Shown: positions 25,901 through 36,988 of the stretch, piece by piece | How positions within the stretch are numbered: position 1 is the stretch's first letter | How the letters are laid out: every line of letters starts with the position of its first letter | Assembly (NCBI GenBank): GCA_950295325.1 | Contig: OX485804.1 | Span: 19,654,001-19,718,000 of the forward strand | Origin: Polytrichum commune | Lineage: Eukaryota > Streptophyta > Polytrichopsida > Polytrichales > Polytrichaceae | Direction of reading: 5' to 3' | Length of the DNA stretch: 64,000 nt | Made by a program: the position numbers and the translations under genes | The notes under the pieces: generated by a model | What the model was told of the DNA's origin: nothing | Databases searched by the model: none | Seen by the model: the letters and a program-made list of their open reading frames with translations, nothing else

Positions 25901-25965
25901 TCAGCATCGGATGACGATGCATACGTCGACAACTCCAATGAACTATCACCCACATGCAACGCCAT
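22950..25965 (-). pseudogene. Candidate transposase of the inner element (DUF7869-like, RNase-H-like landmarks)
   Basis: Two exons, about 25965-24489 and 24355-22950; the intron has GT/AG sites and the phases match. It resembles uncharacterised eukaryotic proteins that I recall as DUF7869. N-terminal part: acidic leader, a Cys-rich segment CCARKCCQFF, then VCCTTWYTIHAVSKADF. Middle: a Cys pair (CTTC), then IHDKMDHAKTACP. C-terminal exon: MIAHGHGD, LHVQLDNCAKDNK and FLMVGHTHDDIDASF. The spaced D (DKMD), DN (LDNC) and H/D (GHTHDDID) fit an RNase-H-like transposase core; that is inference. A TAG at 24691-24693 interrupts the frame; coding resumes at once (KKYIEHVNNQEAHRQDYY), so this copy is dead unless suppressed. 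The start is the ATG before ALHVGDSS; an upstream in-frame start also exists. Confidence 0.6.
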
Positions 25966-26286
25966 ACCGCCTAGACCAACCACCAGAAAATGATCAACCC
26001 AACCTCCACCGCAATGCATACAAGAGAGGATAGAATATATGTGGAGATAAATGGCCCAAAATTGACAAACAAATTTTGGTGCACCATTGGAGAACCTCAC
26101 GCACAAAGACGAACGCGCGTCCCAAAAAAATGTTTTAAGCATACGTCTAGGTTGTTCACTAATGTAAACAATACATGGACAAAGAGGAGAACAATCGTTA
26201 GTCGTCCAGGAGGGCCCTGTTGTTCGGACCACCGCCTGTCCCCATACAACCGACGACGAAATCAGAAATCCGAGAACGCCACATGT

Positions 26287-27540
26287 ATTTACGAACGCGC
26301 GTTCGTGACCTCAGTAACTTCTCCATGTGCATCCGGCGGCCTTCGAGATCCCTCATCTGAGAGCACCCTCAGGAATATCGGTTTTGTAGGTCAAAGTACC
26401 ATGTTGACTTAGGAACCTGCGCGATATACTATCACAAGAGAACACTTGTCCATACGCACAAAAGTAGTAAATCTGCAGATGATGCCTGAATCAACTCCAA
26501 CAATATTTTGAACACTGAGCACCTCCATATTGTGAATTTGATTATGTTGACTTTTGCGTACCTACCCATTTACGAATGGACGTTCGTAAATGGGTGCGAC
26601 CCCGTGTTCACATCCTTCACGGACGAGCGATGAGCATATTTTTCTTGCTAATCTGTGTTCGTAAATTACTGCCATACTGATGTGCATGAATGAAGATGTG
26701 TTGCTGGATGCGTAGACAATAATGACATGTATTTACGAACGCACGTTCGTAAATTCCCGACCATCAGGTACCAATAGATACGGGTCAAATAAGTATGTAT
26801 GATCCTCGAAGGCATATTTACGAACGCACCTTCGTAAATGACTGTCATGGATTAAGTGCATGTCACTAACCATATGAGTACCTCAATCCAGAACATGCTC
26901 TCATGTGGGATTTACGAACGCATGTTCGTAAATTACCGACCATCAGGTACCAATAGACACGGGTCAAATATGTATGTATGAACCTCGAAGGCATATTTAC
27001 GAACGCACGTTCGTAAATAAATGCCATGGATGATGTGCATGTGACTATCCATGAGTAGCTCAATCCAAAACATGATTTCCTGTGGGATTTACGAACGCAC
27101 GTTCGTAAAATTACCGACCATCAGGTACCAATAGATACGGGTCAAATATGTATGTATGATCCTTGAAGGCATATTTACGAACGCACATTCGTAAATAATT
27201 GCCATGGATTATGTGCATGTGACTATCCATGAGTAGCTCAATCCAAAACATGCTCTCAGGTGGGATTTACGAACGCACGTTCGTAAATTACCGACCATCA
27301 GGTACCAATAGATAAGGATCAAATATATTTGCATGGTCCTCGAAGGCATATTTACGAACGTACGTTCGTAAATAACTGACATGGATTACGTGCATGTGAC
27401 TATCCATATGAGTAGCTCAATCCAGAACATGCTCTCATGTGGAATTTACGAACGCACGTTCGTAAATCCTTGCCATGTACATGTCCGAATCGTTTGTCTA
27501 AACCTGAAGCTCCTCATCTTTACGAACGTGCGTTCGTAAA
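26287..27540. repeat. Palindrome family I, upstream cluster (12 copies)
   Basis: About 12 copies of a 22-24-bp palindrome: half-site (A)TTTACGAACG, two variable bases, then its reverse complement. Copies lie near 26287, 26568, 26731, 26815, 26910, 26995, 27088, 27174, 27266, 27350, 27444 and 27519. From 26731 on they are embedded in a tandem unit of 178 bp holding two palindromes each. The cluster lies immediately upstream of the transposase-candidate gene. Sequence between palindromes is also conserved (GACCATCAGGTACCAATAGA; GTGCATGTGACTATCCATGA). Confidence 0.95.
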
Positions 27541-30500
27541 GTTCCGATATTTACGGCGGTATATGCGGTAGATACAGCCTGTACTGTACCTGGGTGGTGT
27601 AGGGTTGGCGCACACCAAATGGCTTGAGCGCGTTCGGTGAGGTCTGTAGAGCGCACACTTGCATGTGCCGCTGAAAAGACCTTTGTTGTGGGGGGAAGAG
27701 CTTTAAGTACTTCACCCCGCTGGTTCAAAATCCCTTGGATGCTCTTTAAAAAACGGATTCCCGCCGCCTTCTTTGACCTAACAATCTCCCATTCCATCCA
27801 TGCGGAATTATATAAATAGCACTGTCATGTATGGAACATGCCTTGCATGCACGCCAACATATTGAAAATATATATATCGGTTGCACACCTTAGTTGTGAC
27901 CAAGGTCTCATCAAAATATATGTATATACATATACATATATGTATATGTATATATGTATATATATATGTATATACATATATATATATATATATATACACA
28001 TAATGTCTAAATATGGAGATGGTTAACATTGAATATTTAATGATTTGCGACTAAGGTATGAAGTCCAAGTTAATTGACAATTGATGCCTAATAAAGTTAT
28101 GAATGTCGAAGTCATATATATATATATATACATATATACACATATACACACACACAATGAGGTCAGAGTGGCTAAGAACATGTTGCGGACACCCCTAAAA
28201 TTATAGGTATCATATGTTTCACATTAAAAAATGACCGTAATATGGTCACCAAGTGCATGAATACAACTAAAAAATCGGGTTAATCCATAATGGCTTGCAC
28301 TAGGGTAGATTGAGGACACTATGAACTAATTATACCTAATAATATATGTAAGTTAGGTCTTCTTTCAAATGATATCTAGGTGTGAAAATAAGGAATTAAA
28401 ATGGCATGAGTAAGAAGGATTAATCAATTTGTAATGCTGCATAGTATGATAGCGTAATGATCATTGAGACTTGAAACCATACTAGCTACCGTAACGTTGA
28501 ATCATAGTTACAATTATTATGTGTTTGACGTCCTATTGGAAATTGAATTTTCGTCCACTTGTTGTAAGGGTACGGATACACATTGGTTAAATGTTTATTA
28601 GATCATTGGTGATATTTATAGTTGAATGCATTATTCGATTGCTAGTTTAAGTTGACACATGATTAAATGAGTTGAGGTCCTATTGGAAATAGACTTTTAG
28701 GGTTTGGGGAAATGCACTATTAATTTGGAATGGTGCATACAATAGTATGTACTTACAATTAATATATGTTTTGCATCCTATGAGAAGGATGTGCATCATC
28801 ATAGCTTAAAGTGTTGATATAAATTGAAGTCTTAAGACATGCATGTTATTATAATAAGATCGTGGATTGTGTGATGAAATTTCACTCAGAACTATTAAGG
28901 TGAAAGAGGGAATATTTGAAATTTCACTTATCACCTAAACCAAAGTTTTATCTCAAATCTATTAATTTGGAATGTGAAAATGACAATTGGCATCATTATT
29001 AATTATTATAGTTGTTATGAACGGAACTAAGCATTCTCCATCCAACCAACATTGGTAGACCAATTTGACCTGCCCTCAGAAAACAACATGGCCACATATA
29101 AGAAAGGTTGGTAAGATAAAAAGATGCAGGGATGTAGGGTTTAGGGTTTGCGGTTAGGGGTTTAGGGTTAGGGTTTGGGGGTAGGGTTTAGGGGTTTAGG
29201 GTTTGTGAAAGTTGTGTATGTGATATTTGGGTTTAGGTTTTAGATTGTTACTAGGATACATTACACACACAAACAATATTGATTCCTCAAAAACCCTTGT
29301 AATTGCACTAACTTCATTCATCGCAAGCTCGTAGTTGATGCTAGCAAAATAGTTGACCACTCCAGAAATGCATTAGTTCAAGCTAACACCTAATATTGGA
29401 ACTTGAATTGACATCCTATCGTATAGCAACTCTGCGCAATCTCATATTATTATGAATTCCTTTTTGCATGTAATATTTATTTGAGGAACCATCGAATTAA
29501 TTGAAAGATATCTAGCTCTTACATAAACTATATTTTAAAACACCATATACATATCTTTTGGGGGTGGATTCTACATTGACAACCTAGGAAATGACATGCA
29601 TTGTTTATTACGAATTAACTGAGTATATTTTTCTTAAATATGTTTACAAGGAATCCAAATGTAGAGGTACTAAGGAAATAAAACGAGTAAAATTCATGTA
29701 TTTGAACTAAGCTTTTCAAGTTAATGCCCTAAACGCATCCATTACATATAAATATGTCAAAGCATGAGAATAACATGAAGGGTTCCAATATACAACCATC
29801 TCCCATCTCCCATCGCATCCCATCCCATCCCATCCCTTCCCATCACCTCCCATACCATCCCATCCCATCTCCCTCCCAGCCCTAGCCAGTGGAGTTGTGC
29901 CACGTGGCAGGTGCTGGGAAACCCTAGCGGCGCACCTACCTCCCCGCGCCCCTTCCTCTTCTCCTCATTTGTCATTTCGAGGAGAGGAGGAGAGGAGGAG
30001 CGGAGCGCTTAGAGAGCGAAGCTCTTGCTTTTTTTAGTCTTGAAGTTTTAAATTAGTTTTGTTGCAAGTTTTGAGAGATTTCAGATTGAGAGCTTGTGTG
30101 AAAGCTTTTGAGTTTGTGAAAGCTTTCATTGTGAAAGCTTGTGAGTTTGTGAAAGCTTTCAGTGTGAGAGTTTGTGAGTTTCAAAAGCTTGAGAGCTTGA
30201 GTAGGAAAGCTTCAGAGTTTCGGATTGAGAGCTTGAGGGTGATCTTTAGAAGCTTCAGAGTTTAAGGAAGCTTCAGAGTTGAAGCTTGAGAGTTTATGGA
30301 AGCTTCAGAAGTGAAGCTTGAGAGTTTAGGGAAGCTTGAGAGTTAAGGGTTTGCTTAAGAGTTCAGAAGCTTGAGAGCTACAAGCTTCTGAGTTTTGTGT
30401 ACATGGGAGTATACTAGGGTTTGTATATAAGCTGTGAAGGCTTGAGGTCTGCATTAGAGAGTTATCTGAGTGTGCATTTGAAAGGCAATTGAGTGTGTAG

Positions 30501-30860
30501 TTGTGAGGATTTCTGGAATTTTCATAAAGAGAAGAAGCAGGGTTTGAAGTCTGCAGCATTTCAATGTAATTTGTTATCCTTTCCAACTCCTCTCACATTC
30601 TGAAAATGTTGCTTCTTGAATTCAATTTGTTTTGTTACATGCAATGTGAATTATCACTTTCTTCTTCATGTTTCATTCTGCATCTCATTCTGCATCTCAA
30701 TTGCTTTATGATTCAAGATTTGCATCATTCTGACCAAAATTTTGCAGGCACGGCTGCAAGCAGAGTAGCTAATAAGTGAGTTATATACATATATGTATAT
30801 ATACGTATTCATATATATATGAATACATATATGTACGGACAGGGGATCCCAAAACCATCA
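27541..30860. other. Non-coding centre of the inner element with simple repeats
   Basis: No convincing gene. A weak open frame on the minus strand at 27797-27498 ends in a palindrome and is unassigned. The stretch holds TA/TATG microsatellites at 27900-27995, 28115-28160 and 30775-30835, a (CCCAT)n run at 29790-29875, and a degenerate GAAGCTTGAGAGTT-type repeat at 30060-30400. The divergent genes of the element flank it on both sides, so their promoters must lie at its edges. Confidence 0.7.
29136..29206 (+). repeat. Interstitial telomere-like repeats
   Basis: A run of GGGTTTAGGG, GGGTTAGGG and related variants matching the plant-type TTTAGGG telomere unit, degenerate and about 70 bp long. 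Confidence 0.8.
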
Positions 30861-30861
30861 C

Positions 30862-31545
30862 ATTTACGAACGCTCGTTTGTAAATGGACATACACTGCAT
30901 ACCCACCTCCATTTACGAACGCTCGTTCGTAAATGGACATACACTGCATACCCACCTCCATTTACGAACGCTCGTTCGTAAATGGACATACACTGCATAC
31001 CGAACCTCCATTTACGAACGTGCGTTCGTAAATACGCATTCCACGTTCTTTGAAATGATCTATATTTACGAACGCACGTTCGTAAATATACTCAAAATAT
31101 CACTCAGATGGAACCTTAACTTTAATATGAACCTCTACGAATATCTAAAGAACAAATATAAATTTGTGAACACCAATAAAACAAATCACATGTACTTACG
31201 AAAGATAAATCAACCAAATGTCCGACAAGATAGACCAAATGGACAAACTTACGAACGCACGTTCGTAAATAAAACCAAATCTATAAAACCTATATCTTTT
31301 ACGAACGATCGTTCGTAAAAATAACCAAATATATTACAAATACATTCATGACGAGTAGTCTCTTTGATCTTCATATCTTTTACGAACGCTCGTTCGTAAA
31401 CTCAATACTAAAAATTTATATGATCTTGCAACCCCTCATTTACGAACGAACGTTCGTAAATATAATTACATCAATTGCAAAGATGCATTAACACTGCGTA
31501 GTATGTGGGATATGCATGTCATTTACGAACGTTCGTTCGTAAAGT
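30862..31545. repeat. Palindrome family I, second upstream cluster (10 copies)
   Basis: Copies near 30862, 30911, 30960, 31009, 31065, 31249, 31298, 31378, 31438 and 31521. The first four are spaced 49 bp with the same spacer (ACATACACTGCATACC). The cluster ends 27 bp before the CAG/ATG at which the coding sequence of the plus-strand gene begins, so it occupies that gene's 5' untranslated region or promoter. The two central bases vary between copies (for example CT, GC, AT, AA). Confidence 0.95.
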
Positions 31546-31571
31546 CACTAATTGTTTATATTCTGTTGCAG

Positions 31572-34500
31572 ATGGCGAGATCAAGCAGAAGCGCCATTGA
31601 GATGTTCGCGGTGAAGGTCGATGGCGTCCCAGAGTCGGTGTTAGACGATAACGGCAACGACAACTATGTCCCCAAAGAAGACTTCATGGGGGAGTGGACG
31701 GCATTGCCAGAGAAGATCGGGGACGGCCTCTTCTGCATGCGCTTCACCTACGAGCTGGAGACAAGACCGGACCAGCCCGAACAGTGGGTTCAAATGAAGA
31801 CGTGGGAGATAAAGTCCATAGAGGCCCAGGGGGAGTATGTAATTATGGACATGAAGAACAAGAAGGATCATATCAACCTCTTGTTGCATTTCCAGAAAAA
31901 TACCTTCTCCTACCAATACGCCACCAATAACGTAGCGGAAGATGCCAAGCACTTCGACCTGGACGGCCTCTTCTCCAAATATGCGTTGAGCCCATACTGG
32001 ACGGCAAGGAAATTGACCGCCCTGGCATTGAACATCTCCAAATACAACAGTGTGGTCACTGAGGCAAACAAGAAGAAGAAGAGCCCCAGGAAACCATCCA
32101 CATCAGGGGCAGGAGGATCTAGAAGTGCACCCAGGCCTGTGCCTTCCGCTAGCAGAGCGACGGAGGGCCCCAGTAGACACTCCACGCCATCGAAGAGAAA
32201 AAAGGAGGAGATGGAGAAATCGGGAGTAACAGAGACCGCGGAGGTGACCTCGCCTGTCGTAATGCCCACCCCCTTGAAAAAGGGCGAGAACCCTGACGCT
32301 GTGAAGGCCACGAGGATCCTTCGAGACTTCAACAACTACTCGAAGGATTGCTGGCCCATGGGACGCCACTTCACATTCAACGTGGACTGCTTCAAGTGCG
32401 AGATGTCCCCCAACAAATGGGTGGTTCGCTCTCGCGAGAGCGGTGGTGTGAAGTGGCAGATAAATAATCTAATGAACAACGTGAAGTGGGACAGGCAGAC
32501 CGTCTGCGTCATGCCGAAGGGGCTGACATCCCGTCCGACGGAGAAGGACTGGCCACGGATCCAGAATGGAGAGTTCTGGATCATAGACGACCAACACAGC
32601 TTGGAGGCATCCCAGATAATCCTCAAGGATGACAACTTCCAGCATGAGCTGAAGGAGGACTTGCGCTACTGGAAGGCGTTCTTGGTGTGGTCGGACGATT
32701 GGGACAAGCTGCGGAAGATATCCACCTTCCTCAACTCCGGCAACAAGATCAAGGCCTTCGAGGCGTCGTGGGCAGCCAACATAGTGGCTGCAAGGGACGT
32801 CTGGGTCGCCCACGGGTGCCCCCCTAAAGAAAGGGAGAACGCGAAGACGCCGTCTCCACAATGGAAGGTGAGTTTACGAACGAACGTTCGTAAATATCTT
32901 TGACATTCAAATTTTCAAGTTCTTTGACATTCAAATTTACGAACGTGCGTTCGTATTTTGTGCGTTACTGATGCCTTTCTTGCTGTAGGCATTTTGCGAC
33001 GCGATGGTGGACAAGTTCTCCTCCATCGACATGAAGTCTACAACAACCAAGTCTATCCTGGAGCTCAAGGGTGAGCTCCGCCTCATCTGTTGCAACAGGG
33101 ACACTTGGGAGTTGTGGACACAATTTTTTGATGCGCACAGCTCGGGCGATCTGGTCAACCCCGACACCGAGGAGAAATACAGCGCGGAGAAGACCGGGGA
33201 GGCCCCTCCACTACTGAGGGAGTTCTTCAGGTCCCTTCAAGGGTTAACAGAGTCCGAGTTGCAGAGGTGCGCGGTGCATCTTCTTGGGAACACAGTGGGA
33301 AGAACCATCCCATACCCGAAGATATTTTTGAAGAGGCCAAGACACAAGCCCGGCACGTATTTCATCAAGGAATGGTGCGAACACCGCAAGCTGAAGACTG
33401 CTGCAATGAGGGAGTTGAGCGCCCTAATACCAGAGTACGCATTCATCCTAGCCGATGGGGACATTAATTGGGCCAGCTGGAAGATGTTCAAGGTCGACTA
33501 CAACATCTCCGGACCCTCAATGCGTTGTCTTGTCAAGGAGCACGCCTCCATTTTGAAGCAGAAGGGGAACAAGAGGACAAAGAAAACCGAGACGGATCCC
33601 CAGGAGGTGGAGCAATACAGAAGCTTTTTGGCGCGGAAGAGGTTGGCCACATTCGAAGGAGTGGCCAGATTTTGTTTGGTGACAACCGGAGTGGAGAGGG
33701 TCACATTTTCCAAGTGGGACCGGACCATGAGCAGGGCCGAGGTGAGGGAGGATCGACAGGGGTGCCCATTTGCCTTGATCGATTTCAGGGGGATCCCCGG
33801 TGCGTCGAGGCAGGGGGGGAAGGACATCCCTTTCTACGACCCCTTCATGGCCAAGTTCAGGGAGCACAAGTTTCCGGACATGAGGGAGCCTCACGTTTGG
33901 CTGTGGATAGTGGAGCAGGAGAAGTTGTCTGTCGTCACCGACCTGTACGAGAAGACGATCAAATTCGAGTACAACATCTTCCACAGCACTTACGTGCCCG
34001 CCAAGACGGAAGGGATCGTGGCCATCAACGAGGCCAGGGGGAACAAACAGGTGGGGGCGGTCAGCCTCGTCTTCTTGACGTACAACGCGCTTCGGAATGG
34101 GCGAGCCCCTGTCAGGGCGAATACTACGTTCAAGAAGATCTACAGCATCCCCCATCCCCCTCCCAAGGATCTGCTGCAGGAGACCTTGTACACTGTCTTC
34201 CCGGCGATGGAACTCAGGTTGGAGTTCTACGTCTCCGTTTTGCAGAGCGTGGCAATAAGCGGAGAGACCGTGTACAACGTTTGTGGAGGCAGCAAGTTCA
34301 TGTATGCTGCGATGGTAATATCTCCAACTAATATTTACGAACGCTCGTTCGTAAAGTTCACCTCAACTTGTCTTGGGTTTTGATGACATTGTTTCTCGTC
34401 GTTGATGTTTACGAACGCACGTTCGTATATTCTAACGTATTTGCTTGAATCTCAGATGTTGGGGCTGGTCGTCAACAGCTTCATTGAAGCCATCGACGAG

Positions 34501-35097
34501 GAGGACTTCCACGTGCACAGGGCGAAGGCCTCCACGATAGACCTGGAGGACATGTCCCTCCCGAGGACGGACATCAACATGCCCATCGACGAAGGCATGC
34601 CCGCCATGGAGACGGACGACGACGAGCCCGCGCCCTCCTACAACGTCGAGGCGATCCTTCGATCCTTGGACGTAACTCCTCTCCGCATTTTGGCGCCGTC
34701 GGGAAATCCATCCGACGTGCAAGGGACTCCGGGTGGATACACGGGGTCGTCGGCGGGGACAACCCAAGATGTCCTCCCCGCGAGAACGTCTGGAGCGGAG
34801 GCATTCGACACTCCCGGGGGATGCTCGACATCCGTGTCGCCCAGGCCGATCGTGGTTCCCAAGATGGAGAACCTCGACCTTCTGGACCAACGGTCCCGAC
34901 CGACGTTGGACCACTACCGCAACACGAGGCGGAGGATGAAGAAGACCCCCTACGTGGAGCTGCCTCCAGGGGCAATCATCGAGGTCTCCGATGAGGACGA
35001 GGGCGACATGGAGATCATGGTCGAGTTGGGGGTAGACTTTGACAAAAACAAGAGGGTCAAAGAGGAGGCGTTGTCCGTCGCCGAGCTTAACGCCAAG
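31572..35097 (+). pseudogene. Inner-element ParB/methyltransferase-like gene, 5' part (exons 1-3a)
   Basis: Exons 31572-32867, 32989-34314 and 34456-35097, all with GT/AG sites and phase-0 joins. The ATG lies directly after an acceptor, implying a 5' UTR intron. Exon 1: an N-terminal domain, a Lys/Ser/Pro-rich linker, then a ParB/sulfiredoxin-like segment with FWIIDDQHSLEASQ in place of the usual DGxHR motif. Exon 2: a permuted methyltransferase-like domain with strand FALIDFRGIPG where motif IV (DPPY) should stand, then PHVWLWIVEQ. It ends MELRLEFYVSVLQS, ETVYNVCGGSKFMYAAM, matching the AdoMet-binding motif. The catalytic tetrad is missing, so a binding rather than an enzymatic role is likely. 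Exon 3 is acidic and disordered. Gypsy-2 interrupts exon 3 after AELNAK. Confidence 0.72.
32868..34455. repeat. Palindromes inside introns 1 and 2 of the inner big gene
   Basis: The 121-bp intron 32868-32988 carries two family-I palindromes (about 32873-32894 and 32936-32957). The 141-bp intron 34315-34455 carries two more (about 34334-34357 and 34409-34430). They make up a third of each intron. The exon between them (32989-34314) has none. Confidence 0.92.
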
Positions 35098-36927
35098 TGT
35101 GAGGCCAAACCCCCCACCCTTAAGCGTCCGTAGTCCGAGTAGTGGGTTTGGGCTCACATTCCTCCGCGGTATTGGATTTGGACTTGGATGAGTCCATAGT
35201 GCAAGGTTCACCCTTCAAGTGGTCTTGGATTTAACTTTGGTCTTTGCTTCCTTTGTCTTGCCATCGCGAGAGTGTTCCACATTCTCCATTAAGTTGTGCA
35301 CGTGGTTTATTTTTAAAGAGAGGATGCAAGTGTTAAAAAAAACACTATTCTCTATAGTCAATCTCAAATACATTTACTTGTGAAAGCCACACATAACACT
35401 AACTAGCATAATGTAACTAACTACTTGTCTATGAGCTAATTAGGTAGGCTATCTACTAAGCTCCTTCATGAACCCATCTCTTTACTTTCTAATTACATAA
35501 ACCTAGCTCCTTCATAAACCCAGCTCCTTCATAAACCCAGCTTCTTAGCTTCTAACTAAACAAACCCAGCTCCTTCATAAACCCAGCTCCTTCATGAACC
35601 CAGCTCCTTAGCTTCTAACTAAACAAACCCAGCTCCTTCATAAACCCAGCTCTTTACTTTCTAACTAAACAAACCCAGCTCCTTTATAAACCCAGCTCCT
35701 TCATGAACCCACAACTTTGTAGTTGTAATCCCCAACTACCTCACTAATTATTCAAGCCCTTAACTAATCTTCCTACCTAATTTCCCTAATTCTACTAACA
35801 ACCCCTTTCTAATCACACAATTCTTCTCTAATCCTAAAATCCTAAAATCCTAGAGAGGAGAGGGGGAGAGAGAATTTCCTAACTTCACTAAGACTAACTA
35901 ATCCACACAAGTATATTTTTGCACTCATCACAACATCAAGTGCTCAACTCTTAAATATGGAACTTGCAACCACGTGTATTCAAAACATGAACTTTAAGTA
36001 CCACAAATTGGAATCATGAATTAACTTTAAAATCCTTCACGTCAACACTAATTCTACCAAGAGGTCAAGCCCTCTTCAAGGCTAACAAGCCTTGGCTCTC
36101 AAACTAAAAACTAAGCACACACATGTGCTCCAATATGGCTTCCCACACCCACACTTATAACTCGTGGGGTGCCTTGGAGCACAAAGGAAAGAGAGGATGA
36201 GTGAGGGAAGAATGAGGGATTATATAGTAAGCTTGAGGGGGTGAGCACCCTCAAGGCTCACGATAAGCCCTTGAGATTTCCTCCTACTTAGTAGGCGCCA
36301 ATCCTATCTTCTAAGCCTTCCTCCCTCAAATGATCAACAAGGATCCTAATTCGAACATTTAACTAGCCTTGGCTTTCTACCTACCACACTTTACCAAACT
36401 TGGGATGCTTCAACCCAAACTTAGCCTCCTTCGCTTTCCGCCGCCATAACTTTCTCCCCTTACTTTCCCAAATCGTCGCTCACCACTTAATTCAAACCAC
36501 GATGCTTAACTCGTGATTTGATTGGTGCTTTGAGAATTTGCTTATCCTCCACCTTGCATTCTTCCTTGGGCCTTCCCCATTAAGTGGCCATGATGAGGTG
36601 GTCCACTTGTGCGCTCCATGTGATCCTCCATTCATCCCAATTCGAATGCACTTGCCTCTTGAGTCACTTTGGTTGTCTCCATCCATTTGTACTAGCCTAC
36701 TCACTAACTACTCAATCCAAGTTCTCCTTACCTATCCTCATTCACTCAAATCCTTCCGAAGGTAAAAACACAATAACAACTCACATCCTAGCCTCTTACA
36801 ACATGGTACTTCTAAGACTAACATTTCACTCTTTTTATATTTTTGTGAAGTAACATGCTACTTCAAAGTGCATCAACTAACGTTTCAAGGGTCTAAGACT
36901 AAATGTGGGCACCCTTTTGGGCTCACA
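35098..36927 (-). repeat. gypsy-2 left (3') LTR
   Basis: Starts TGTGAGGCC, ends TTTGGGCTCACA. Positions about 35480-35710 hold a degenerate tandem repeat of CCCAGCTCCTTCATAAA with intervening TTCTAACTAAACAA, duplicated at the same place in the other LTR. Small open frames in it are not genes. No clear polypurine tract is seen just upstream in the minus direction. Confidence 0.95.
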
Positions 36928-36988
36928 TAATTGGCGACCATCGGGGGATGAATCCAAACATCTCTTGCTCCAAGGGTAAGTTGCCTAG

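Noticed and set aside
26731-27467. Regularly spaced palindromic repeats resembling a CRISPR array
   Set aside because: Spacers are themselves repeated, the repeats are full palindromes, and the context is a plant transposon; there are no cas genes.
27808-28029. Tyr/Ile-rich open frames
   Set aside because: They arise from TA/TATG microsatellite.
31694-34331. Long alternative-frame and antisense open frames over the inner big gene
   Set aside because: GC-rich coding sequence leaves overlapping frames open; only the phased-exon frame shows ParB, methyltransferase and HAD landmarks.
36928-36950. TTGGCGACCATCGGGGG next to the left LTR as a primer binding site for a plus-strand element
   Set aside because: The polyprotein is on the minus strand, so this edge should be the polypurine side; the similarity to a binding site was noted but is not used.
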